The notes under the pieces: generated by a model
The model's database searches: none
The model's input: only the letters and a program-made list of their open reading frames with translations
Told to the model about the DNA's origin: nothing
Source of the DNA: Desulfocapsa sp.
GTDB taxonomy: Bacteria; Desulfobacterota; Desulfobulbia; Desulfobulbales; Desulfocapsaceae
NCBI GenBank assembly: GCA_013426795.1
Contig: JACDZF010000006.1
Span: forward strand, 1-40,927
Length of the DNA: 40,927 nucleotides
Direction: 5' to 3'
In this document: piece after piece, positions 33,803 through 40,927 of the stretch
How positions within the stretch are numbered: the first letter of the stretch is position 1
Layout: every line of letters starts with the position of its first letter
Made by a program: the position numbers and the translations under genes

Positions 33803-35626
33803 TCAGTGGGCCGGGGCTGAATCCTTCAGCCACCATGTCATCAGAAGCTGCACCGGATCATAATAGAGGGGCAGGGTTTCCGGTTGTTGAAAGATATTGC
33901 GATAGACCAGGCGATAGCCGTTCATATACCAGTTGGGGACCATATAATAGCCATACCAGAGGACGCGATCCAGGGCTTTGGAGGCGGCAGTGAGCTCTTC
34001 CTGGGTCCGGGCGTAAATAATCTTCTCCACCATGGCATCCACCACCGGGTCTTTTATCCCGGCCAGGTTTTTAGCACCGGGGACATCGGCCACCGTGGAA
34101 TGCCAGAAGTTGCGCTGTTCATTTCCAGGCGACAGGGACTGACCATAGACGTGGACAATCATGTCAAAATCAAACTTCTGTTCCCGATCGGTGTACAGGG
34201 CGGGGTCGATGGATCGGTACTCGGCATGGATACCCAGTTTTTTCAGATTGCTGACATAGGGGGCCATCACCCGCTCAAAGGATGGGGAGACGAGGAGGAT
34301 CTCAAAGGTGAAGGGATTGCCGGCCGTATCCTTCAACACCCCGTCCTGAATGGTCCAGCCGGCCTCGCGCAGAAGCTCTCCGGCCTTGCGCAGATTGGGC
34401 CGGAGCCCTTCTTTTTCGGTGGTCGTGGGAGGTGCTGGGGGAGTGGTAAAAACAGCGGCGGGCAACTGTTCGCGAAACGGCTCCAGATAGCTGAGCTCCA
34501 GACCTTGCGGAACACCAGTGGCGGCGAGCAGCGAATTGCTGAAATAGGAGTTGGACCGGGTGTACTGGTCAAAAAACAGGGACTTATTGGTCCATTCAAA
34601 ATCAAGGGCCAGTCCCATGGCCTGCCGAACCCTCGCGTCTTTGAAGATGGGTCGGCGGGTGTTCATCAGAAATCCCTGCATCCCGGCGTTATTCTTGTGG
34701 GGAAAGAGCTTCTTGATCAGGGTGCCGTCGGCGAATCGACCGCCTTCCATATCCCGGGCCCATTGTTTGGCAATATTGACCGGCATAAAATCGAACTCAC
34801 CGGCCTTGAAGGCCTCCACCGCCACGATCTGATCCTTGTAATAGTTGATGGTGATGGTGTCATAATTAAACATCCCCTTTCTCACCGGATGATTCACCGC
34901 CCAATAGTCGGGGTTGCGTTTATAGGTGATGGATTTCCCCGGCTTCACATCGGCCACCAGATAGGGGCCTGAACCCATGGGAGGGGTAAGGGCCGACTTT
35001 CCATCCTCCGGCGCAAACCCCTGGGCCTCGTAAAATCTGGCCGATAGAACCGGAATCTGGGCGGCTATCATCGGCAGCTCCCGGTTGGCCTTGGCAAAGA
35101 CAAAACGAACACGATGGGAATCAAGGATCTCCGCCTTGACAATATCCTGATAATAGTAGGCATAGGAAGGATGGGCCTGATCGCTTTTCAGAGTATCCAG
35201 GGAGAATTTAACATCTCCGGGGGTTATGGGACTGCCGTCGGAAAATCGGGCGGCCTCATCCAGAGTGAAGATCATGGATAAGCGGTCCGCGGCCACCTCA
35301 ATATCTTTGGCGATAAGCCCGTATTCGGCAAAGGATTCATCAAGACTGGCCACCGCCAGGGGCTCAAAGACAAAGGAGTCAAGACCCATGGGCGGCGTGC
35401 CTTTGAGGGTAAAGGGGTTCATCTTGTCAAAGCTGCCGAGATCATGGAGCACCAGCGCTCCTCCCTTCACCGCCTGGGCTGAGGCATAATCAAACTGCTT
35501 GAAGTCAGGCCCATACTTCAACTTGCCATCAATGGAGATCCCATGGGCGGCGTGGGCCGGAAAGCTGGAACAGACCGACAGACAGAACACCAGAAGAACC
35601 GAAAGGATATGAGTTGAATGGAACAT
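33803..35626 (-). CDS. YejA-like periplasmic solute-binding protein (family 5)
   Basis: The 607-residue product has a Sec signal peptide (ILSVLLVFCLSVCSSFPAHA, cleavage after AHA). Its mature part follows E. coli YejA, the microcin C/peptide binding protein, along its length as I remember it: GPDFKQFDYASAQAVKGGAL, SDGSPITPGDVKFS, GSGPYLVADVKPGKSI, AFKAGEFDFM, MGLALDFEWTNKSLF and LDRVLWYGYYMVPNWYM. ATG 35626 is chosen for the signal peptide; the frame is open to 35716. It would feed an ABC importer, but yejBEF are not beside it. It is followed directly by tsaE and diverges from leuC. Confidence 0.93.
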   Translation of the reverse strand: MFHSTHILSVLLVFCLSVCSSFPAHAAHGISIDGKLKYGPDFKQFDYASAQAVKGGALVLHDLGSFDKMNPFTLKGTPPMGLDSFVFEPLAVASLDESFAEYGLIAKDIEVAADRLSMIFTLDEAARFSDGSPITPGDVKFSLDTLKSDQAHPSYAYYYQDIVKAEILDSHRVRFVFAKANRELPMIAAQIPVLSARFYEAQGFAPEDGKSALTPPMGSGPYLVADVKPGKSITYKRNPDYWAVNHPVRKGMFNYDTITINYYKDQIVAVEAFKAGEFDFMPVNIAKQWARDMEGGRFADGTLIKKLFPHKNNAGMQGFLMNTRRPIFKDARVRQAMGLALDFEWTNKSLFFDQYTRSNSYFSNSLLAATGVPQGLELSYLEPFREQLPAAVFTTPPAPPTTTEKEGLRPNLRKAGELLREAGWTIQDGVLKDTAGNPFTFEILLVSPSFERVMAPYVSNLKKLGIHAEYRSIDPALYTDREQKFDFDMIVHVYGQSLSPGNEQRNFWHSTVADVPGAKNLAGIKDPVVDAMVEKIIYARTQEELTAASKALDRVLWYGYYMVPNWYMNGYRLVYRNIFQQPETLPLYYDPVQLLMTWWLKDSAPAH

Positions 35627-35888
35627 GGGTTGAGAATCCTTCAAAAAGATATTCAAGGACACAATTGAGCCTTGAGAAACAAGCACCATACCATGGAGAA
35701 AATTGTCATCAAACAATTCTCTCCAGCAACGGCTTAACTATGGCAATAGTACCCTTTATCGGCTAATATATCAGCTTTTATCAGTTACTTATTGTCCCGT
35801 TTATCTTTTTTTCAGACCTTCCGTAAAGTTATTCGTAAAATCAACACTATATCATTCACCACTGACCATGCCAACCAGGAGCTGCACC

Positions 35889-37178
35889 ATGGGAAAGACC
35901 ATAGCCACCAAGATATTTGACGCGCATCTGCGTGACACGCCCACCCCGGGCAACATGATCCTTGATATTGATGTCGTCATGTGCCATGAAATCACCACCC
36001 CCATCGCGATCATGGATCTCATGGAAAAAGGCATGGATCGGGTCTTTGATCCGGGCAGGATCAAGGCGGTCATCGACCATGTGACTCCGGCCAAGGATTC
36101 CAAGACCGCCATGCAGGGCAAGATCATGCGAGACTGGGCCCGGCGCCATCGGATCAAGGACTTTTTTGATATCGGCGCCAATGGCGTCTGTCACGCCCTC
36201 TTTCCCGAAAAGGGCTTTATCCGTCCCGGCTACACGGTGATCATGGGCGATTCCCATACCTGCACCCATGGCGCCTTTGGCGCCTTTGCCGCCGGTGTCG
36301 GCACCACCGATCTTGAAGTCGGCATCCTCAAGGGTGTCTGCTCCTTCCGGGCCCCGGAAACCATGCGCGTGGTCCTGAATGGCGCCCTCTCCCCCGGGGT
36401 CACGGCCAAAGACGTGATCCTCGCCGTTATCAAACGACTGACCGTCAACGGCGCCACGGATCGGGTCATCGAGTTTGTCGGCCCGGTGGTGGATGCCATG
36501 ACCATGGCCGCCCGCATGACCCTTTGCAATATGGCCGTGGAGGCCGGAGCCACCAGCGGCATCTGTCTGCCCGATGAGGTAACGGCTGCATATCTATGGC
36601 CCTTTATCAAGGATGAGTATCCTTCCCTTGCGGCCGCAGTGGAGGATTTCAAAAAATGGCATTCCGACCCCGATGCCCTGTATGTGGAGACCCTGGAATT
36701 TGATATCTCCGCCCTGGCCCCCCAGGTCACCTTTAACTTTAAGCCCGACCAGGTCAAGGATATCGGTGAGATGGAAGGCACCCGTGTCGATCAGATCTAC
36801 ATCGGCTCCTGCACCAATGGGCGCATCGAGGATCTTCGGGACGCTGCCCTGATCCTTAAAGGGCGCAAGCTGGCGGACGGAGTGAGGGGAATCGTCACTC
36901 CGGCCACGCCCGCCATCTATTCGCAGGCCCTGGAGGAAGGGATCATCAAGATCTTTATGGAGGCCGGCTTCTGTGTGCTCAATCCCACCTGTGGCGCCTG
37001 CCTGGGAATGAGTGCCGGGGTCATGGCACCGGACGAGGTCTGCGCCTCCACCACCAATCGGAACTTCAACGGCCGCATGGGCAAGGGCGGCATGGTCCAT
37101 CTGATGAGCCCCTTCTCCGCCGCCGCCGCCGCCGTCACCGGCACCATCACCGACCCCAGGAAATTTCTGAATCCATAA
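35889..37178 (+). CDS. leuC: 3-isopropylmalate dehydratase large subunit (short, HACN/archaeal type)
   Basis: LeuC with LeuD isomerises 2- to 3-isopropylmalate in leucine synthesis. The 429-residue product is the short form used by archaea and many anaerobes, not the 466-residue E. coli form. The [4Fe-4S] ligands are Cys308 (GSCTNGR), Cys368 and Cys371 (NPTCGACLG). The N-terminal MGKTIATKIFDAH and the GDSHTCTHGAFGAFAAGVG block are typical. ATG 35889 has AGGAG 7 nt upstream; the frame is open to 35703. Short-form LeuC can be hard to tell from homoaconitase or citramalate dehydratase, so substrate is inferred. leuD lies 145 bp downstream. Confidence 0.93.
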   Translation: MGKTIATKIFDAHLRDTPTPGNMILDIDVVMCHEITTPIAIMDLMEKGMDRVFDPGRIKAVIDHVTPAKDSKTAMQGKIMRDWARRHRIKDFFDIGANGVCHALFPEKGFIRPGYTVIMGDSHTCTHGAFGAFAAGVGTTDLEVGILKGVCSFRAPETMRVVLNGALSPGVTAKDVILAVIKRLTVNGATDRVIEFVGPVVDAMTMAARMTLCNMAVEAGATSGICLPDEVTAAYLWPFIKDEYPSLAAAVEDFKKWHSDPDALYVETLEFDISALAPQVTFNFKPDQVKDIGEMEGTRVDQIYIGSCTNGRIEDLRDAALILKGRKLADGVRGIVTPATPAIYSQALEEGIIKIFMEAGFCVLNPTCGACLGMSAGVMAPDEVCASTTNRNFNGRMGKGGMVHLMSPFSAAAAAVTGTITDPRKFLNP

Positions 37179-37323
37179 TAAATGACTCGAAACATGGATT
37201 GAGGCTGATACTCCGAAGGATGTCAAATTCAACCCAGCAAACAGTGAGCCAAGAGATACCAGCAGCACCTTCAGATTATTCTGCAAGAGCTGCTTTCAAC
37301 AAAAAGTGAGACGAGGAAAGACC

Positions 37324-37872
37324 ATGAGCACAATCACCAAGACCTTCGGCGGACCAGCCATCCTGCTGGACAGAAACGATATCAATACCGATGAGATCAT
37401 CCCGGCCAAATATCTCACCGAGATCACCAAAATGGCACTCAAACCCCATCTTCTCGAAGACCTGCTGCTGGACGGTCAGCCCTTCAACCTCCAGTCACCC
37501 GCCATGCAGCAGGCACGGGTGGTGATCACCCGTGCCAACTTCGGCTGCGGCTCATCCCGGGAGCACGCGGTCTGGGTCTTTGAGGTCAATGATATCCATA
37601 TTGTCATTGCCGAGAGTTTTGCCCGGATCTTCCGCCAGAATATGTTCAACTGCGGCATCCTCGCCATAGAGCTTCCTGCCGCCGACATCGAGCATCTTTT
37701 TGCGATGAAGGGCCAGCTTAACGTCTCCGTTGACCTCGATACGACCACCATGACGGCCAGTTCCAGCGATCCGGCTCAGGCCCCTTTTTCGTGTTCGTTT
37801 CAGCTCAACCCCTTTGACCGTGACCTTGTGGCAGCAGGCGGCTGGCTGGCCTATGCTGATAAAAAATTTTAG
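37324..37872 (+). CDS. leuD: 3-isopropylmalate dehydratase small subunit
   Basis: The 182-residue product is the swivel-domain partner of LeuC. The family signature NFGCGSSREHA starts at residue 72, and NDINTDEIIPAKYLTE lies near residues 18-33. The substrate-selecting loop reads YLTE (residues 30-33), where well-studied relatives have YLRT or similar. ATG 37324 has GAGGAAAG upstream. The length is near that of the short archaeal-type subunits with a longer middle. A large palindrome begins within its TAG stop codon. Confidence 0.93.
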   Translation: MSTITKTFGGPAILLDRNDINTDEIIPAKYLTEITKMALKPHLLEDLLLDGQPFNLQSPAMQQARVVITRANFGCGSSREHAVWVFEVNDIHIVIAESFARIFRQNMFNCGILAIELPAADIEHLFAMKGQLNVSVDLDTTTMTASSSDPAQAPFSCSFQLNPFDRDLVAAGGWLAYADKKF

Positions 37873-37927
37873 AGCCCGTTATGATACAAACAAGGTCTCC
37901 TTCTTGTTTGTATCATTTACGGGCTCT
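37871..37927. repeat. 57-bp palindrome (long hairpin) at the leuD stop
   Basis: Arms AGAGCCCGT plus ATGATACAAACAAG (37871-37894) pair with CTTGTTTGTATCAT plus ACGGGCTCT (37903-37927), giving 23 paired bases with one small T/TT interruption and an 8-nt loop. It begins inside the leuD stop codon. No T-tract follows, but it could act as a transcription stop or an mRNA 3'-end stabiliser. The palindrome is symmetrical and would work on either strand. Confidence 0.85.
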
Positions 37928-37930
37928 TAT

Positions 37931-37978
37931 GCCGCATCCAGCAAGCAGCAATCTGTTCTGCTGGTTGCTGGATGCGGC
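37931..37978. repeat. second hairpin, 14-bp outer arms, adjoining the tandem array
   Basis: Outer arms GCCGCATCCAGCAA (37931-37944) and TTGCTGGATGCGGC (37965-37978) are perfect complements. An inner GCAG/CTGC pair with a 3-nt bulge extends the stem. The left arm's ATCCAGCAA also occurs at or near the start of the 83-bp repeat units, so the hairpin looks like a mirrored fragment of the array. Only 3 bp separate it from the previous palindrome. Confidence 0.8.
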
Positions 37979-37980
37979 GT

Positions 37981-38250
37981 CCAGCAAATCACATCCACCG
38001 GATATTCAGCAGAATCCACCGGAGTTCAACCAGACAACACACAGATGGACCATTCTCTGACATCCAGCAAATCACACCCATCGGATATTCAGCAGAATCC
38101 ACCGGATATTCAGCGAAATCCACCGGAGTTCAACCAGACAACAAACATCTGTACCATTACCTGACATCCAGCAAATCACATCCACCGGATGTTCAACGGA
38201 ATCCACCGGAGTTCAACCAGACGGAAAACGGCCGGACCATTCTCTGACAG
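37981..38250 (+). repeat. nested tandem array: three 83-bp-type units holding seven 21-bp subrepeats
   Basis: Three head-to-tail units begin CCAGCAAATCAC at 37981, 38064 and 38168. Their lengths are 83, 104 and 83 bp; the middle one is longer by exactly one 21-bp subrepeat. Subrepeats begin ATCCACCGGA (one reads ACCCATCGGA) and lie at 37993, 38014, 38076, 38097, 38118, 38180 and 38201. They come in two kinds, ending TATTCAGCAGA-like or GTTCAACCAGA. Each unit closes with ACCATT-CTCTGACA or a close variant. Since 83 is not a multiple of 3, the reading frame shifts between units and the two small open frames across it are unlikely to be genes. Confidence 0.93.
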
Positions 38251-38303
38251 ACTCCAGAATAACCCCGATAAACGCAATAAATGACTAAAAGAGCAAACTC
38301 ACC

Positions 38304-40895
38304 ATGACCAAATCAAATTTTCTCATCGGCATCGCCATCACCATGGTGTCCATTATGTTCTGGGCATCCCTCAACCAGCCGGAGAACGCCCCGCCCTGGC
38401 CGCAACAGATTCAGGGATTCTCCTTTTCTCCCATGCGGGAAAATCACAATCCCATCGCCCATATTCTGCCCAATGCCGATGAGATTGATGAGGATCTTGC
38501 CCTCCTGGCCAATACCACCCACGCCGTGCGCACCTACACCATGGAAGGCGACCTCAGCAAGATCCCCGCTCTGGCCCAGAAACATGGCCTCAATGTTACC
38601 TTGGGCGCCTGGTTGAACGCTGATCCCAAAGCCAACGAGGTTGAAGTCAACAAACTTATTGCCACGGCCAGGGAAAACTACCGCAATGTGGTACGGGTGG
38701 TGGTGGGGAACGAATCCATCCTCCGGGGCGAGCTCAAGGTCGAGGAGGTGGCGGTCTATCTGAAACAGGTTCGGGAGGCGCTGACCATCCCCGTGAGTAC
38801 CGCTGAGACCTGGGATGTGTGGCTGGCCCATCCTGAGCTTGCCGAGCATGTTGACTATGTCGCCGTCCATATCCTTCCCTACTGGGATGGCGTTGAGCTC
38901 GATCAGGCGGTGGATCATGTGGTGGTCACCATGAACAAGCTGAAAAGCAGATTTCCTGACAAGGAGATCGTCCTTGCCGAGGTGGGCTGGCCCAGCAATG
39001 CCCGGACCCACAAGGCGGCCGTCGCCTCAACGGCCAACCAGGCCACCTTCCTCCGTAATTTTCTGCTGCGGGCAGAACAGAAAAAGTACGTCTATTATAT
39101 CATGGAGGCCTTTGACCAGCCCTGGAAACGAATAAGTGAAGGATCGGTGGGCGCCTACTGGGGAGTTTACGATGTCAATCGTCAACCCAAGTTCGCCTTT
39201 ACCGCCCCCATTGTCGAGATTCCCCAGTGGCGTCTGCTGGCCGGGATCTCCATCGTCATCGGGATCATCACCTTTGCCATGCTCCTCATTGATGCCCGCT
39301 CCTTGCAGAAGCGAGGCCGCAGCTTCCTGGCCATTGTCGCCTTTTGCGCCGCCACGGCTGCCGTCTGGATTATCTACACCTATTACAACCAGTACATGAC
39401 GGTCACCGCCATTGTCGTCGGCATCCTGATGATCATCGGCATGATCGGCGTTGCCCTGGTGCTTCTCACCGAGGCCCACGAATGGGCCGAGGCCATCTGG
39501 GTGGATAAGTGGCGCCGGGGATTCACCCCCATCCAGCTGGCGGACGAGGACCTGCCGGTGGTATCGGTACACGTTCCAGCCTACAATGAACCGCCGGACA
39601 TGATGATAGCGACCATAAACGCCCTGGCAGCCCTTGATTACCCTCATTTTGAGGTGATTGTCATCGATAACAACACCAAGGATCCCGCCATCTGGCAGCC
39701 CGTTGAGGCCCATTGCGCCACCCTTGGTCCCCGTTTCCGGTTTTTCCATCGCGACCCCCTGCCCGGTTTCAAGGCCGGAGCCCTCAATTTTGCCCTGGCC
39801 CAGACCGCACAAGAGGCTGAGGTCATTGCCGTCATCGACAGCGACTATGAGGTCTCCCCCCTCTGGCTGCGCGATCTTGTCCCCCAGTTCAGCAAGCCGC
39901 AAGTCGCCATTGTCCAGGCCCCCCAGGATTACCATGACGAAAAGGAGAACCTGTTCAAGGCCATGTGTTATGCCGAGTATCGGGGATTCTTCTATATCGG
40001 GATGCAGACCCGCAATGAACGCAACGCCATCATCCAGCACGGCACCATGACCATGGTCCGGAAATCTGCCCTGGAGGAAGTCAATGGCTGGTCGGAATGG
40101 TGCATCACGGAGGATGCGGAGCTGGGACTGAAGATCTTTGAAAAGGGCTATGAGGCCAATTACATTGCCAAAAGTTACGGGAAGGGGGTTATGCCGGACA
40201 CCTTTATTGATTTCAAAAAACAGCGTTTCCGCTGGGCCTATGGAGCGGTACAGGTCATGCGCCACCACTTCGGCATCCTCTTTCTGGGGCGCGGCCACAC
40301 CAAACTCACCAGCGGCCAGCGATATCACTTTATCGCCGGCTGGCTCCCGTGGATGGCTGACAGCCTGAACATGCTGTTCACCCTGGCCGCCATCGGCTGG
40401 TCCATTGCCATGATTTACAATCCCCTCAAGTTTGACCCGCCCATGGTGATTCTCTCCTCCATGCCCATGATGCTGTTTTCCTTCAAGATGGCCAAGATGA
40501 TCTATCTCTACCGCACCCGGGTCGGTGCCACCGTGGCCCAGACCGCCGCCTCGGCCCTGGCCGGCCTGGCCCTCTCGCATACCATCTCCATGGCCATCCT
40601 GCAGGGCGTCTTCACCAAGAGCAAGCCCTTTTTCCGCACCCCGAAAATGGAACAGGCCCACGCCCTGCGCAAGGCCATGCTCTCCGCCCGGGAAGAAGGA
40701 CTGATCATGCTCGGGCTGTGGAGTTCAGCCTATGGGGTGGCGCTGAAACAGGGAACTGAATCTTCCGACCTAATTGTCTGGATCATGGTCCTGCTCGTCC
40801 TCTCCATTCCCTATCTGGCGTCAGTCCTGGTCTCCCTGATCAGCGGTTTCAGCTGCCTGCCCAGCTGGCTGCTGGCCGACAAGAAAAAGGAATAA
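38304..40895 (+). CDS. NdvB-type beta-glucan synthase: GH17-like domain fused to GT2 synthase
   Basis: The 863-residue membrane protein starts with a signal/anchor helix and a GH17-like domain (about 32-300), with acid/base Glu137 in GNES and nucleophile Glu226 in LAEVGWPS. Three membrane helices follow (about 311-395), then a GT2 domain with Asp512-Ser-Asp514 (DSDYE), Thr602-Glu-Asp604 (TEDAELGLK) and the Q-x-x-R-W motif, Gln640 to Trp644. More membrane helices end the protein. In proteobacterial NdvB-type enzymes the GT2 part makes beta-1,3-glucan and the GH17 part remodels or branches it (beta-1,3-glucanosyltransfer). A periplasmic glucan is the likely product. ATG 38304 has only a weak AGAGCAA-type ribosome site. 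Confidence 0.9.
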   Translation: MTKSNFLIGIAITMVSIMFWASLNQPENAPPWPQQIQGFSFSPMRENHNPIAHILPNADEIDEDLALLANTTHAVRTYTMEGDLSKIPALAQKHGLNVTLGAWLNADPKANEVEVNKLIATARENYRNVVRVVVGNESILRGELKVEEVAVYLKQVREALTIPVSTAETWDVWLAHPELAEHVDYVAVHILPYWDGVELDQAVDHVVVTMNKLKSRFPDKEIVLAEVGWPSNARTHKAAVASTANQATFLRNFLLRAEQKKYVYYIMEAFDQPWKRISEGSVGAYWGVYDVNRQPKFAFTAPIVEIPQWRLLAGISIVIGIITFAMLLIDARSLQKRGRSFLAIVAFCAATAAVWIIYTYYNQYMTVTAIVVGILMIIGMIGVALVLLTEAHEWAEAIWVDKWRRGFTPIQLADEDLPVVSVHVPAYNEPPDMMIATINALAALDYPHFEVIVIDNNTKDPAIWQPVEAHCATLGPRFRFFHRDPLPGFKAGALNFALAQTAQEAEVIAVIDSDYEVSPLWLRDLVPQFSKPQVAIVQAPQDYHDEKENLFKAMCYAEYRGFFYIGMQTRNERNAIIQHGTMTMVRKSALEEVNGWSEWCITEDAELGLKIFEKGYEANYIAKSYGKGVMPDTFIDFKKQRFRWAYGAVQVMRHHFGILFLGRGHTKLTSGQRYHFIAGWLPWMADSLNMLFTLAAIGWSIAMIYNPLKFDPPMVILSSMPMMLFSFKMAKMIYLYRTRVGATVAQTAASALAGLALSHTISMAILQGVFTKSKPFFRTPKMEQAHALRKAMLSAREEGLIMLGLWSSAYGVALKQGTESSDLIVWIMVLLVLSIPYLASVLVSLISGFSCLPSWLLADKKKE

Positions 40896-40927
40896 GCACA
40901 CCAACTTAATCCGGTGCCAGTACAATG

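Noticed and set aside
37814-38247. Two small open frames across the tandem repeats
   Set aside because: The 83-bp unit is not a multiple of three, so the frames read different phases of each unit; no ribosome site or family resemblance.
37981-38250. Possible CRISPR array
   Set aside because: The 21-bp subrepeats are directly adjacent in groups and the intervening sequence is itself repeated, so there are no unique spacers; no cas genes in the window.
39027-40661. 544-residue minus-strand frame opposite the glucan synthase
   Set aside because: Low-complexity Gly/Asp/His-rich shadow of a gene with complete GT2 motifs.

Overview
The window reads as the chromosome of a Gram-negative, LPS-making, probably anaerobic bacterium of the Desulfobacterota, most likely the Desulfobulbales. 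This is an inference. It rests on moderately high G+C coding sequence, heptose/LPS core genes (waaF, gmhB), an Fe-S/DUF3786 protein, a YcaO-TPR protein, a short-type LeuC/LeuD pair and a PEP-synthase/PPDK regulatory protein. No rRNA, tRNA, CRISPR array, transposase or phage gene was recognised. The window is almost entirely chromosomal housekeeping and regulatory genes.

Layout. 1-1.7 kb: the 3' end of a RsmJ-like rRNA methyltransferase, convergent with a minus-strand cluster yqgE-ykgJ-rlmH. 1.9-5.9 kb, plus strand: glgB, a small unknown gene, a DUF4126 membrane protein and rsmE. 6.1-8.6 kb: an unusual module in which a long iPGM resembling the trypanosomatid/plant enzyme and a cold-shock gene lie between two 80-82 bp near-identical inverted repeats. 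8.9-13.3 kb: an overlapping three-gene operon (nucleosidase-like protein, orphan sensor histidine kinase, Fe-S/DUF3786 protein). 13.4-24.96 kb, plus strand: corA, a pentapeptide-repeat lipoprotein, dnaE, a PAS-GGDEF diguanylate cyclase, the PpsR-type regulator, an alpha/beta hydrolase, a family-3 solute-binding lipoprotein and a dCMP deaminase strikingly like the animal enzyme. 25.1-35.6 kb: a run of nine minus-strand genes, in transcription order yejA-like, tsaE, EAL-HDOD, YcaO-TPR, waaF, gmhB, DUF3352, a small hypothetical and thiL. 35.9-40.9 kb, plus strand: leuC, leuD, a 431-bp non-coding block with two large hairpins and a nested tandem repeat, then a GH17-GT2 beta-glucan synthase of NdvB type.

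How the genes work together. Carbon handling is a theme: glgB for glycogen, iPGM in glycolysis, the PpsR-type kinase/phosphorylase at the PEP/pyruvate node, leuCD for leucine and ndvB-like for periplasmic glucan. Envelope building (waaF, gmhB, glucan synthase, lipoproteins) and c-di-GMP signalling (GGDEF protein, EAL-HDOD protein) are also represented.

Most worth a second look: the inverted-repeat-bounded gpmI-csp module, the DUF6909-like/histidine kinase/Fe-S operon, the YcaO-TPR protein with no visible peptide precursor, and the 21-bp/83-bp nested repeat array with adjoining palindromes before the glucan synthase. All family names come from reading the sequence and from memory; no database search was run.
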